Numbered from the stretch's first letter, positions 42,517 through 52,003 are shown. The stretch: 64,000 nt of DNA from Methylophilus medardensis (GCF_006363915.1 NZ_CP040946.1); one strand, 5' to 3'. A program made the numbers and translations. The notes: generated by a model from the sequence alone, not told the origin.

Positions 42517-43506
42517 ATGATCATTATTACCGGTGGTGCAGGCATGATAGGTTCTATCATGGCTTGGCATTTAAACAACAAACTGGGTCGGCAAGACCTG
42601 GTGATCGTTGACCGCATCACGCATGAAAGCCAATGGCAAAACCTGGTGCATCGCCACTATGCTGAATATCTGGACAAAGACCAATTATTCGACTTTTTAG
42701 AAGACAATGACGACATCACTGCGGTGATCCACATGGGGGCGATCAGCGCCACCACTGAGCGTGATTTCAATAAGCTGGTCGCCGATAACATGCACTACTC
42801 GCAGGATTTGTGGTCCTGGTGTGCCGAGTATGAAGTCCCGTTCTTTTACGCCAGCTCTGCGGCCACATATGGTGGTGGCGAGCATGGGTATGACGATGCC
42901 AGCATTGCCCAACTGCGGCCACTCAACGGTTACGGCTATTCAAAACACTTTTTTGATCAATGGGTGTTACAGCAAGTTGCCCAAAAACAAGTGACGCCCC
43001 CGGCCTGGGCAGGTTTCAAGTTTTTTAATGTTTATGGGCCTAATGAGTACCATAAAGAGCGTATGGCCAGCGTGGCCTATCACACCTTTAACCAGTTTAG
43101 CGAAACCGGCACCATGCGCTTATTCAAGGGCACCAAGGCAGGTGTCGAAGACGGCATGCAATTGCGTGACTTTGTGTATGTCAAAGATGTGGCAGATGTC
43201 ATGGGCTTTTTTCTTGAAGCAGCGCTCAAAAACAAACCAGTTGCCAGTGCAATTTATAATATTGGGACTGGCCAAGCCCGCAGTTTCAAAGATCTTGCGA
43301 CCAGCGTCATGACCAGTATGGCGCGAGAGCCGAATATCACCTACATCGATATGCCGCAAGACTTACAAGGCAAATATCAATACTTTACCCAAGCAGAAAT
43401 GCAGAAATTGCGTCAAGCTGGCTATAAAAAACCTTTCACTACATTGGAAGAAGGCGTGAAAGATTACGTGCAGAACTACTTGCTGCAAGATGATCCTTAC
43501 GCGTAA
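42517..43506 (+). CDS. hldD: ADP-L-glycero-D-manno-heptose 6-epimerase
   Basis: 329 residues, SDR-type epimerase, last step of ADP-heptose synthesis for the LPS inner core. Rossmann motif IITGGAGMIGSIMAWHLN at the N-terminus, the YxxxK catalytic pair in YGYSKHFFDQWV and the family-specific NVYGPNEYHKERMASV. First of the hldD-gmhA-hldE-waaF operon. Confidence 0.96.
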   Translation: MIIITGGAGMIGSIMAWHLNNKLGRQDLVIVDRITHESQWQNLVHRHYAEYLDKDQLFDFLEDNDDITAVIHMGAISATTERDFNKLVADNMHYSQDLWSWCAEYEVPFFYASSAATYGGGEHGYDDASIAQLRPLNGYGYSKHFFDQWVLQQVAQKQVTPPAWAGFKFFNVYGPNEYHKERMASVAYHTFNQFSETGTMRLFKGTKAGVEDGMQLRDFVYVKDVADVMGFFLEAALKNKPVASAIYNIGTGQARSFKDLATSVMTSMAREPNITYIDMPQDLQGKYQYFTQAEMQKLRQAGYKKPFTTLEEGVKDYVQNYLLQDDPYA

Positions 43507-43528
43507 CTCCGCAAAGATTGTGAGCGAT

Positions 43529-44089
43529 ATGAACCATATTGAATACCTCAAAGGCGAACATGCAGCGCACGTCGCGATGTTTCAGGCGTTGACACCGCTG
43601 TTTGCACAGATCGGTGAAGTCGGCAACCTGCTACGCGACTGTATTCAGCGCGGCGGCAAGATTCTGCTTTGCGGCAATGGGGGCAGTGCGGCAGACAGCC
43701 AGCATATTGCAGCAGAAATCGTTGGCCGTTTTAAAAAAGAGCGCAAAGGCCTGCCCTCTATCGCACTCACAACGGATACGTCTATTCTGACATCGGTAGG
43801 CAATGACTACGGCTACGACTATATTTTTGCGCGTCAAGTAGAGGCGTTGTGCCGTCCTGAAGATGTACTCATCGGGCTCACCACCAGTGGCAATAGTGCC
43901 AATGTGGTCCGTGCCATCGAAACGGCTAATGAGATTGGCGCGACGACCATCGGCCTCACCGGCGGTAGCGGTGGCAAAATGAATACCTTGTGCACGCATA
44001 ATATCGTGGTGCCTTCCGGCGTGACTGCCCGCATTCAAGAGGCGCATATTTTTATCGGTCACTGCCTGTGTGAAATTCTGGAATCCTAA
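43529..44089 (+). CDS. gmhA: Phosphoheptose isomerase
   Basis: 186 residues from the ATG at 43529. SIS domain: LLCGNGGSAADSQHIAAEIVGRF, LTTDTSILTSVGNDYGYD and LTTSGNSANVVRAIE are diagnostic for GmhA, which converts sedoheptulose-7-P to D-glycero-D-manno-heptose-7-P. The frame is open to 43490 inside hldD, but the later ATG gives the family N-terminus (MNHIEYLKGEH). Its stop overlaps the hldE start in TAATG. Confidence 0.95.
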   Translation: MNHIEYLKGEHAAHVAMFQALTPLFAQIGEVGNLLRDCIQRGGKILLCGNGGSAADSQHIAAEIVGRFKKERKGLPSIALTTDTSILTSVGNDYGYDYIFARQVEALCRPEDVLIGLTTSGNSANVVRAIETANEIGATTIGLTGGSGGKMNTLCTHNIVVPSGVTARIQEAHIFIGHCLCEILES

Positions 44090-45561
44090 TGACTGGCACT
44101 TTACTGAATAGTCAGCTGGCCGCCGTGGTGGCCCATTTTGGTGAGCAAAAAAAACACGTACTGGTGATTGGCGACGTCATGCTGGACCGTTACCTAATGG
44201 GAGAAGTGAATCGCATTTCTCCAGAGGCGCCAGTGCCGGTCGTGCTTATTAAATCCGAGCAACAGCGCGCAGGCGGTGCTGCCAACGTTGCCGCAAACCT
44301 AGCCTTGCTTGGCATCCAAACACGCATGATCGGTTTAATCGGTCACGACCACGAGGGTCAGCGACTAACCGCAGCCATGTCGGAGTATGGCATTGATATC
44401 GATGCCATGATTACCACCCCGACCCGACCGACCATCGCTAAAACGCGCATTCTGGGCGGACATCAACAAATGCTGCGGCTGGATCAGGAAGTCACCAGCA
44501 CGCTCTCTGCCGATGAAATCCGCGAGGTCATGCAGGCCATCACTTCTGCTCTGCAACAACAACCGGCACTGGTAATCTTATCTGACTACGCTAAAGGCCT
44601 ACTAACAGAACAAGTGTGTCAATCCGTCATCCATTATGGTCGGGAGCACCACATCCCGGTGCTAGTTGATCCCAAAGGGCGTAACTATGACAAGTATCGT
44701 GGTGCAACCGCGCTCACGCCCAACAAAAAAGAAACGGCCGAAGCCTGTGATACACACACTGCGGATGCCACACTCATCGACAAAGCCAGTGCACTGAAAA
44801 CCGGGCTTGCCTTAGACTTTTTGGCCGTGACACGCGGAGAAGAAGGCATCACACTGATTACTGACAATACCGAGCATCTCGGCGCGACCGCCAAGCAGGT
44901 GTTCGATGTATCAGGCGCTGGGGATACTGTCATCGCGACCCTAGCGGCGGGCTTGATCCATGGCCTCAGCCCTCTCGACAGTTTGTCTCTCGCCAATATT
45001 GCTGCGGGCGTCGTGGTGGGCAAAGTGGGCACGGTTCCCATCACCAAAGCCGATTTGATGGATGCGATTGCCAGCGCGCAAGGTAGCCAACAAGCGCATA
45101 AAATCAGCGACCTGCCTGCCTTAATGCAAAAAGTCGCCAGTTGGAAACAGCAAGGTCAAAAAATTGTGTTCACAAACGGTTGCTTTGATTTGTTGCACGC
45201 CGGGCATGTCAGTTATCTCGAAGGCGCCAAACAGCGCGGTGATAAATTGATTTTAGGCTTAAACACCGACCGTTCAGTGTCTGCCCTCAAAGGCCCCACC
45301 CGACCGGTGGTCAACGAGCAGGACCGCGCGCGCGTATTGGCTGCATTAGAGTCGATTGACGCAGTGATTTTGTTTGACGAGGATACGCCGCTGGCCCTGA
45401 TTCAAGCCATTCAACCCAATGTGATTGCTAAAGGCAGTGACTACAGCGCTGAGCAGGTCGTCGGCGGCAAAGAGGTGTTGTCTTGGGGAGGCGAAATTGC
45501 CTTGATCGACCTGGTGGAAGGTCGTAGTACGACAAATCTAATCAAAAAAATGCACGCATGA
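44089..45561 (+). CDS. hldE: Bifunctional heptose 7-phosphate kinase / heptose 1-phosphate adenylyltransferase
   Basis: 490 residues, two domains. N-terminal ribokinase-like kinase (~1-330; VIGDVMLDRYLMGEVNRISPEAPVPV and the DVSGAGDTVIATLAAG anion-hole motif), C-terminal nucleotidyltransferase (~355-490; FTNGCFDLLHAGHVSYLEGA with HxGH). Performs both the phosphorylation and the ADP transfer of heptose synthesis. Start and stop overlap both neighbours, showing translational coupling. The phosphatase GmhB needed between the two steps is not in this operon. Confidence 0.96.
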   Translation: MTGTLLNSQLAAVVAHFGEQKKHVLVIGDVMLDRYLMGEVNRISPEAPVPVVLIKSEQQRAGGAANVAANLALLGIQTRMIGLIGHDHEGQRLTAAMSEYGIDIDAMITTPTRPTIAKTRILGGHQQMLRLDQEVTSTLSADEIREVMQAITSALQQQPALVILSDYAKGLLTEQVCQSVIHYGREHHIPVLVDPKGRNYDKYRGATALTPNKKETAEACDTHTADATLIDKASALKTGLALDFLAVTRGEEGITLITDNTEHLGATAKQVFDVSGAGDTVIATLAAGLIHGLSPLDSLSLANIAAGVVVGKVGTVPITKADLMDAIASAQGSQQAHKISDLPALMQKVASWKQQGQKIVFTNGCFDLLHAGHVSYLEGAKQRGDKLILGLNTDRSVSALKGPTRPVVNEQDRARVLAALESIDAVILFDEDTPLALIQAIQPNVIAKGSDYSAEQVVGGKEVLSWGGEIALIDLVEGRSTTNLIKKMHA

Positions 45562-46562
45562 GCAAAATACTGGTGATGGGCCCGTCATGGGTTGGCGACA
45601 TGGTGTTGGCACAAAGTCTGTTCAAACAGCTTAAAATTGTACAGCCGCAATGCCAAATTACCGTGGCAGCACCCGCTTGGACTTTACCCCTGCTCGCGCG
45701 GATGCCGGAGGTATCGCACGCGATCGCCCTGCCATTTAAACATGGGGAGTTAGCACTGCGTGCACGCTTTAAATTTGGCCGCGCATTGGCAAACGAAGGC
45801 TTTACCCAAGCCATTTTACTCACCAATAGTCTTAAATCGGCGATACTGCCATGGGCCGCAAAAATACCGGTCCGCACTGGCTTTAAAGGTGAAATGCGCT
45901 ACGGGTTGGTCAACGACATGCGCCCGCTTAATAAAACGGTACTAAAAAAAACCGTCGAACGTTTTGTCACACTAGGCCTACCCAAACAAGCGATACTGCC
46001 CAGCTCATTACCGCAACCTGCATTAATCACAGATCCCGCTCAAGCGCATCGTTTATTGACAACCTTTAATATAGCGCATTCGGCGCAGCCCATATTGGGG
46101 CTATGTCCGGGCGCTGAATATGGCGAAGCCAAACGCTGGCCGGCAGAATATTATGCCGAAGTTGCCAATGCTGCCCTACAGCAAGGCTGGCAAGTTTGGC
46201 TGTTTGGCTCCGAGAAGGACAAACCGGTCACCGCCAGCATCCAGGACAACACGCAACACCAATGCTTAGATCTTGCAGGCAATACCAAACTTGGCGAGGC
46301 GATTGATTTAATGTCGCTCTGTCACACCGTGATCAGCAACGACTCTGGCCTCATGCATGTCGCAGCAGCGCTCGATAAAAAGTTGATTGCCATTTATGGC
46401 TCCTCAGATCCCAAACATACGCCGCCCATGCATCCGCAGGCGGTCATCCAATACCTTGGGCTCGAATGCAGCCCTTGCTTTGAGCGGGTGTGTCCTTTGG
46501 GCCATTTGAATTGTATGAAACAATTGCTGCCGATAGAAATAAAGCTGCATCTCTCAAAATGA
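45558..46562 (+). CDS. waaF: Lipopolysaccharide heptosyltransferase II
   Basis: 334 residues, GT9 family. N-terminal ILVMGPSWVGDMVLAQSLFK, then LCPGAEYGEAKRWP and the C-terminal donor-site block VISNDSGLMHVAAALDKKLIAIYGSSDPKHTPP, typical of WaaF, which adds the second heptose to the LPS inner core. Overlaps hldE by 4 bp (ATGA). WaaC, the first heptosyltransferase, is not in the window. Confidence 0.94.
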   Translation: MSKILVMGPSWVGDMVLAQSLFKQLKIVQPQCQITVAAPAWTLPLLARMPEVSHAIALPFKHGELALRARFKFGRALANEGFTQAILLTNSLKSAILPWAAKIPVRTGFKGEMRYGLVNDMRPLNKTVLKKTVERFVTLGLPKQAILPSSLPQPALITDPAQAHRLLTTFNIAHSAQPILGLCPGAEYGEAKRWPAEYYAEVANAALQQGWQVWLFGSEKDKPVTASIQDNTQHQCLDLAGNTKLGEAIDLMSLCHTVISNDSGLMHVAAALDKKLIAIYGSSDPKHTPPMHPQAVIQYLGLECSPCFERVCPLGHLNCMKQLLPIEIKLHLSK

Positions 46563-46656
46563 TCTGCTGAGATCGCTTTCTGATGATTTCAGAGTGAATA
46601 TCGACAAAAGTGAATCATTAATTTTTCAACCTAACAACTTTAGGTTAAATAGGGGC

Positions 46657-47286
46657 TTAAGAGGACTGAATGTTAGTCTCGCAATATGCTTTGAAGGCCG
46701 CAATATCATGACTGCAAAGCAACGGTATAACTCGTTTTACCTCATCTTCAGACCATGACCACCATTTTACCGTGAGCAACCATTGTATGGTTGCCTCATC
46801 AAAGCGAGTCTTAATGACTTTTGCAGGATTACCTGCAACCACTGCGTAAGGTGGTACATCTTTAGTAACGACCGCACTATTAGCAACAACAGCGCCATCC
46901 CCTATCGTTACACCGGACAAAATGACTGCATTAGCACATATCCAGACATCGTTACCGATAAGAACATCTCCCTTGGTCAGGTAAGTATCTTGAATGCCAT
47001 TCGCTTCAGAAAAATATGATGAGAAAGGGTAACTAGTCACCCAGTCCGTTCTATGTATTCCACCCAGGTAAATCTTGACATTATTGGCTATCGAGCAATA
47101 ATCGCCGATCGATAGATTGGCAGCAGGATGCGGATTTTTTACAGATGGCGTGCCATATGTATGTGGACCAATCTGATAACGAGGATAAAGCCTTTTAAAT
47201 CTCTGTTGCGACCGATAGGGTTTATTCAGAAGCTTTTTGACTTTTCTATTTTCGCGATAAGCAGATAACAGTTCCTTAAACCACAT
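46657..47286 (-). CDS. CatB-type hexapeptide O-acetyltransferase
   Basis: 209 residues, left-handed beta-helix acyltransferase. The xenobiotic/CatB-like signature is visible: SIGDYCSIANNVKIYLGGIHRTDWVTSYPF with the active-site His, then VLIGNDVWICANAVILSGVTIGDGAVVANSAVVTKDVPPYAVVAGNPAKVIK. Substrate probably a surface sugar, judging from neighbours. Starts 6 bp after the membrane-protein gene ends. The DNA here is visibly more A+T-rich than the flanking genes, suggesting acquisition. Confidence 0.88.
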   Translation of the reverse strand: MWFKELLSAYRENRKVKKLLNKPYRSQQRFKRLYPRYQIGPHTYGTPSVKNPHPAANLSIGDYCSIANNVKIYLGGIHRTDWVTSYPFSSYFSEANGIQDTYLTKGDVLIGNDVWICANAVILSGVTIGDGAVVANSAVVTKDVPPYAVVAGNPAKVIKTRFDEATIQWLLTVKWWSWSEDEVKRVIPLLCSHDIAAFKAYCETNIQSS

Positions 47287-47292
47287 ATCTCG

Positions 47293-48831
47293 TTAGCTCC
47301 CTATTTTTTTGAACACATACACTCGCTTTTTTTTCTTAAAGCCATCAAAAACCTTATCTAATTCATAACCATCAAGATGTGTCATTAAATAGTCATACTT
47401 ATCCTTGCTATCTGCCAAATCAGGCATACTAATCACAATAAAACGATATTCCCTAAAGCGACCATCTTCTATGCGATTGTGAATGTAAGCCCACTCATCA
47501 TAAATTCGACCATCATAGGGTGCATGCGCATAAAAACGCAATCTTGCGTTATTGTAGAGAACCTTTTCATCGGTTTTGAGAGATCTCGTCACATAATTAG
47601 CGGCATCAATCTCATAATAATATTCATCGTTTTTAAACTTGGTGCCACTAAGTAGCCCCCATCCAACAATGACGACTACCAAACCAGTAAGCAATCTCGA
47701 TTTAAAAGTTTGTTTAGATTTCAAAAATTGTGCAATTGGCAAACTCGCCATCACAATCATCGCAAACCCGGACAATCCAACATATCTTGTAGACAGTAAA
47801 TTGACTTTTAGTGCAATCAAACTACCAACCAACCAAGTGAGCAAAAACAAATACACCAAAACAATAGTAACCAAAGGATTAAATTTCCTGTAGCTATTTT
47901 TAGGACTCATCATCACAACTAACAAGGGTGCATATCCACCGACAGTCAAAGATTTAATACTGACAATTGCGAAAATAGACAGCAAATAAGTGAACCATGC
48001 ATACTCCTTGAAAGGCTCACCGATCACAGACTCCCCCATGATGCGAGCCCTATCTGAAAGTTGATGTGTAAAGTTACTTTTGATGTCGTCGAAACCACTT
48101 AGGACCTCATTTAATCTTCCAAGTGAATCTGTACTTGTTTGAGTGATAGCAATTGCTAAATAAATACAGATGACACAACCTAGCACTAGGGAGTACGGCG
48201 CCAATTTCTTTTGCCAGGTATTGATAGCGTCTGATTTGAATAAGAAACCAATGAGGGGCATGCAGAGTAAATATATCGCCCCTTCAATTCGGAATAACAT
48301 AGCAACACCACCCAGCAACTGCCAAAAGAGTGCATGTTTGAATTTTCCGACCAAAAAATAACGGATGAGCTGGGTAATGGCATTAAGCATAAACGCCCAA
48401 TAGCCCATATCTCTAATGGCCATCGGCAAGATATCACCTACGATATATTTAGCGCCAATCAACAAGAAAAATGCACACAATTGAGTTTCTCTACTCCCAC
48501 CGGCGAGTTTAACTAAACCAAAAGTAGCCTTTATTATCAGCATAAAAAATATAACATTTAACAGATTGGCTACATATTGAATGCTTAACCCTGTGATGGA
48601 ATGAAACAATGCAATCAATGCAGGATAGAACCCCCAGCTAAAACCCTCTACAGCGTAAGCAGACTGCCAATCGCCCATCGAGATGTGTCTAGCCATTTCA
48701 AAATATAAAATGGAGTCAATATTGATCCATCCATGCTGGATATAAATGATCCATGCAGCAAGCATCAAGGCTGTTGCATAAGGCCATGCTTGCAGACATT
48801 TTTTTCTGTCTTTGAAAAAAGAAAGATACAT
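47293..48831 (-). CDS. Multi-pass membrane protein, possible GT-C type glycosyltransferase
   Basis: 512 residues with about ten hydrophobic helices between residues ~15 and ~405 and a soluble C-terminal ~105-residue domain (YYYEIDAANYVTRSLKTDEKVLYNNARLRFYAH). This layout resembles GT-C/ArnT-like or polysaccharide-assembly membrane proteins, but I recognise no signature motif and do not assign a function. A+T-rich coding sequence with many AAA/TTT codons compared with its neighbours. Coupled to the acetyltransferase 6 bp downstream. Confidence 0.7.
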   Translation of the reverse strand: MYLSFFKDRKKCLQAWPYATALMLAAWIIYIQHGWINIDSILYFEMARHISMGDWQSAYAVEGFSWGFYPALIALFHSITGLSIQYVANLLNVIFFMLIIKATFGLVKLAGGSRETQLCAFFLLIGAKYIVGDILPMAIRDMGYWAFMLNAITQLIRYFLVGKFKHALFWQLLGGVAMLFRIEGAIYLLCMPLIGFLFKSDAINTWQKKLAPYSLVLGCVICIYLAIAITQTSTDSLGRLNEVLSGFDDIKSNFTHQLSDRARIMGESVIGEPFKEYAWFTYLLSIFAIVSIKSLTVGGYAPLLVVMMSPKNSYRKFNPLVTIVLVYLFLLTWLVGSLIALKVNLLSTRYVGLSGFAMIVMASLPIAQFLKSKQTFKSRLLTGLVVVIVGWGLLSGTKFKNDEYYYEIDAANYVTRSLKTDEKVLYNNARLRFYAHAPYDGRIYDEWAYIHNRIEDGRFREYRFIVISMPDLADSKDKYDYLMTHLDGYELDKVFDGFKKKKRVYVFKKIGS

Positions 48832-48960
48832 TTTTACTCGCTAAAATGAGTGGTTACTGGTTGCTAATCAATAGCCAATAATTAAAATTAAAAATTTTTT
48901 GATTATACAAGAGCCGAAGTAGAGTTCTGATCAGAGAGAGACTGCGCTACTCTCTGCAGG

Positions 48961-49860
48961 CTAGCGTTTGATCATTGGCGCAAGCATCTCAGCGGTCACT
49001 GTAATTGTAGCCGTTGCACGCGCATCATCATCTATGCGCTGATTAGATGGACCTAAACATGCATTCAATATTGCATTAATGGCAAGCTTCATGCTCGCTC
49101 GTACCCGTTGCCTCAATGCTATACGTTGCACATCGGTTACATGATAGTGCTTACTGAAAAACAAATACTGCCCCTGCCGTTTGCGCATCCATTTCGCTAA
49201 GCTGATGGCAAGTTTTTCGCTAGCGCCACCCACATGATGAACGGCTAAAGTTTCGTCAAATCCGACTGCGCCTAAATCAGCTCGAATACGCCAACATATG
49301 TCAGCATCCTCACCATACATAAAGTAATCACTGTCAAAACCACCAATACGCAAGTAATCATCACGACGCATCATCATGCATGCGCCCAACACCCAGGCAA
49401 CGTTTCCTGCCAATATTGAAAAGTCAGTTTTTTTGCACAGTTTTTGTGCAGGATAGCTGTAGCGCGGGTACACCAATTTACCTTTTTCAGACTCTACTAA
49501 TAATGGCGCGAGCATCGCCTCCCCGCCGGCCTGAAAACGGTCTATATAACGTCTCAGCAGCGTCTCACTCTGCAGATAAGTATCAGGATTAAGTATCAGC
49601 AATAATTCAGCAGTCGCATGACTGGCTGCTAGATTATTGGCCCGGCCAAAACCTAAGTTTTTGTCACTGAAAAGACATTTAACATGGCGATCAGACAGAT
49701 TCTGTAGCTCATTCTGCTCGTTTTTATCAACAGAATTATCAACAATGATTACCTCAAGAGTCACGCTCTGTTGAGCCGCCAAAGATTGAAGGCAACGCTT
49801 CAATTCTGGCACTGTATGATAATTAACGATGAGTATAGAAACTTCAGGCTGCAAAATCAC
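48961..49860 (-). CDS. GT2 family glycosyltransferase (WbbL/rhamnosyltransferase-like)
   Basis: 299 residues. GT-A fold start VSILIVNYHTVPELKRCL, EVIIVDNSVDKNE, NLGFGRANNLAA and LLILNPDTYL (acceptor of the DxD-type role), followed by the FMYGEDADICWRI motif typical of rhamnosyltransferase-like GT2 proteins. Sugar and acceptor unknown; likely an LPS or exopolysaccharide residue. Stops 129 bp before the next gene upstream in the A+T-rich segment and follows the WaaP gene by 13 bp. Confidence 0.88.
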   Translation of the reverse strand: MILQPEVSILIVNYHTVPELKRCLQSLAAQQSVTLEVIIVDNSVDKNEQNELQNLSDRHVKCLFSDKNLGFGRANNLAASHATAELLLILNPDTYLQSETLLRRYIDRFQAGGEAMLAPLLVESEKGKLVYPRYSYPAQKLCKKTDFSILAGNVAWVLGACMMMRRDDYLRIGGFDSDYFMYGEDADICWRIRADLGAVGFDETLAVHHVGGASEKLAISLAKWMRKRQGQYLFFSKHYHVTDVQRIALRQRVRASMKLAINAILNACLGPSNQRIDDDARATATITVTAEMLAPMIKR

Positions 49861-49873
49861 GCTCCATTCGTAA

Positions 49874-50701
49874 TCACATAGCGACGCCAGCTTGCGATTT
49901 GCGCTGGAACTTTTTATCTAGCTGTTTGGCGCGGTGAGCGACCATTTGCAAGAATGAATGTTGTTTCAATACCTGCCTCAATGGCATCTGAAAGTAGACC
50001 TTAAGAAATCGTAGTACATCCCGCCTAGTCAGGCCAATGTGCAGCGCAGAAAAATACAGCCCTGCCAGATCTTTCAATCGCCTACGCATAGGTAGCTGAT
50101 TGTAAATTTCAACGCGATGCAAGTCCATTAAGTGTAAGCGCAGATCCTGTGTATGCAGTGAACTGCTTTGCAATGCGAAATGGCAGAGATAAAAATCACG
50201 ATGCCACATGCCATTGGCATGAAAGCGATAGGCAAGCTCCGCGACTTTTAAAATGAGCTTTCGCTTGAAAGTTGGCGACGGTTGACGTATCGGCCAAGAT
50301 GCACACAAAGTTTCCAGTGTGACGATGTCGCCCAAGTCACGTGTCACCACAAAGGACTGTCTATGGGCAGGATTTGAGCCACGTTCGCCATAAGCCAGCA
50401 AAGGCGTCGTGGCAATGCCAATTTCGTTTAACTTATTGATGGCTTGCCATTCATTGCGAGCGCCTAATATGGGCCATTTGAGGCTTAATAGGTTTTTGAG
50501 AATTTCAGCCCAGCCTACGCCGTAATGTTTTTTGATAAAAATAGACTGACCATCCAGCATGAGCTGATGGGTCTGTCGATCTTTTACTGACCGAAATATC
50601 TTACCTTGCAAGGCCATCCATTCATCAAAATGAGTCAGCTTGGGCCTAAAGTCCGCCTCAAGATGCACAAATGAAGGTGATTGGGAGCATAAGTTAATCA
50701 T
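49874..50701 (-). CDS. waaP: LPS core heptose kinase, WaaP/RfaP family
   Basis: 275 residues, protein-kinase-like fold. ATP-binding lysines in IFIKKHYGVGWAEILKN (Lys57/Lys58), the invariant WaaP catalytic motif GMWHRDFYLCHF (Asp169) and metal-binding LMDLHRVEIY (Asp193). WaaP phosphorylates heptose I of the LPS core, a modification that strengthens the outer membrane. Precedes a GT2 gene by 13 bp in the same direction. The motif set is complete, so activity is likely. Confidence 0.92.
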   Translation of the reverse strand: MINLCSQSPSFVHLEADFRPKLTHFDEWMALQGKIFRSVKDRQTHQLMLDGQSIFIKKHYGVGWAEILKNLLSLKWPILGARNEWQAINKLNEIGIATTPLLAYGERGSNPAHRQSFVVTRDLGDIVTLETLCASWPIRQPSPTFKRKLILKVAELAYRFHANGMWHRDFYLCHFALQSSSLHTQDLRLHLMDLHRVEIYNQLPMRRRLKDLAGLYFSALHIGLTRRDVLRFLKVYFQMPLRQVLKQHSFLQMVAHRAKQLDKKFQRKSQAGVAM

Positions 50702-50874
50702 GTAAAGTTACCGTCGATGGGTGATAGTAATTGCATAAAAATGTCTAAAGCGCTCAATTAATAGCCACCCTTACCATTCTTTCATGAAAGCCATACACGA
50801 CAAACTTCAAGAACGACGAATGTAATAAAGTCATATTATTTTGTCTTGGTTCAGACGCCGACGCCGCATTGCCC

Positions 50875-51252
50875 TCATAAACCCTCCATCCTTATAATAT
50901 TACGGTGGTCTTCAGGCATAACAAATGGGCGCATTTCTCTCAATGCACTCACTACTTTCCGCTTCAAGGTCATCCAGTTTTTAATGATATCCAGCCAACC
51001 TGAGACTTGATGGTATTTGATAAGATAATTGTGTTGCTCGAACATCACCTTGACGATTTGTCTGGGCGACACTTCGAGAAACTCCTGCCCCTTAATCCGC
51101 ATCAAACAACAAAAGAATACTAAGGTGGTCAATAAAGCCGCCGCGACACCCTCGGCAAAGAAGCCCGAGGTGATCCACAACATATGCAGAAAAGTGAGTA
51201 ACAGAAATAGCCGAAAATTGGCGTGGATAGAAGGGTTCATCAGTGCAGGCAA
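50875..51252 (-). CDS. Small membrane protein with a WaaP N-lobe-like segment
   Basis: 125 residues, family not recognised. Two hydrophobic segments (~13-30 and ~34-51) are followed by a ~70-residue cytosolic part. Residues 77-107 align without gaps with residues 55-85 of the WaaP protein encoded 173 bp downstream, with 12 of 31 identical (shared IK.H, GW, I.KN, LK, A..E). None of the catalytic C-lobe is present. Starts directly after the HAD gene stop (ATG immediately follows), so translationally linked to it; an in-frame ATG at residue 5 is an alternative. Could be a decayed kinase fragment or an accessory protein. Confidence 0.6.
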   Translation of the reverse strand: MPALMNPSIHANFRLFLLLTFLHMLWITSGFFAEGVAAALLTTLVFFCCLMRIKGQEFLEVSPRQIVKVMFEQHNYLIKYHQVSGWLDIIKNWMTLKRKVVSALREMRPFVMPEDHRNIIRMEGL

Positions 51253-51936
51253 TCAGGTTGAAGCGAAAAGGTATGGGCGCAATTCAAGATGATGACACAC
51301 AGTGACTTGGTGTTTCTTACAATAAGCTTTCCAGTCAGCCATATCTGTCCAGTCGGCGACAAAAATGAAATCAAGCCCTGCGCCGGTGGAAGCTTGATGA
51401 TCAAAACGGCTGTCGCCAATAAACAACGCTGGAAAAGCAATGGTACCGTCCGCAATCATGGTTGCCAAATGCGCATTCTTCTTGGTGGGGCCACCATAGA
51501 TGCCCAATTCAAACAAATTATCTAGGCCACGGCGCGGAAGAATCTGCCGCAGTTCGGCCTGATCTCCCCCAGACATCAGCATCCACTTGGCTTGCGCTGT
51601 TTCGCGCTTTAAATCCATCAACGCCGGCGCCACCTCGCACTGCATTAAAGTCTCATCGAGAATGACGGTAAACGTATCCATAAACGCCTGAAACAAGTCA
51701 GGCGTGAGCGGCTGTTTAATAATTTCAGTGATGTAATAGCGGATTTTGTCGTTACGCGGGATACTGCCTAATTTAAGGTGGTAATCGACAAAGGCTTGCG
51801 CCTGTGCGTCAGTGCCACCCATCTGTTTAGCGGTATTGTAATAGGCATCGACCTTGGTCTGATTACTATTCAAAACAACCCCATCGCAATCAAGCACAAT
51901 GGTTTTGTAGGGCGAAAGGTCTGGGCGCTGGGACAT
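51253..51936 (-). CDS. HAD family phosphatase
   Basis: 227 residues. HAD motif I VLDCDGVVLNSN (nucleophile Asp ~residue 16), motif II in WMLMSGGD and motif IV ALFIGDSRFDHQAS. Resembles phosphoglycolate-phosphatase-like HADs of polysaccharide loci; it does not have the compact histidinol-phosphatase layout of GmhB, so I do not assign it to the missing heptose step. First of the minus-strand run that continues with the 125-aa protein and waaP. Confidence 0.82.
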   Translation of the reverse strand: MSQRPDLSPYKTIVLDCDGVVLNSNQTKVDAYYNTAKQMGGTDAQAQAFVDYHLKLGSIPRNDKIRYYITEIIKQPLTPDLFQAFMDTFTVILDETLMQCEVAPALMDLKRETAQAKWMLMSGGDQAELRQILPRRGLDNLFELGIYGGPTKKNAHLATMIADGTIAFPALFIGDSRFDHQASTGAGLDFIFVADWTDMADWKAYCKKHQVTVCHHLELRPYLFAST

Positions 51937-51943
51937 AGGCTTA

Positions 51944-51973
51944 ATAAAAAAGGCTTGTATGACTACAAGCCTT
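51944..51973 (-). terminator. Terminator of the edd-eda operon
   Basis: AAGGCTTGTA / TACAAGCCTT perfect 10-bp stem with a TGAC loop, followed on the minus strand by TTTTTAT. About 30 bp after the eda stop. Confidence 0.85.
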
Positions 51974-52003
51974 CATTATAGACGATTTGATGCAGCGAAT
52001 TGC

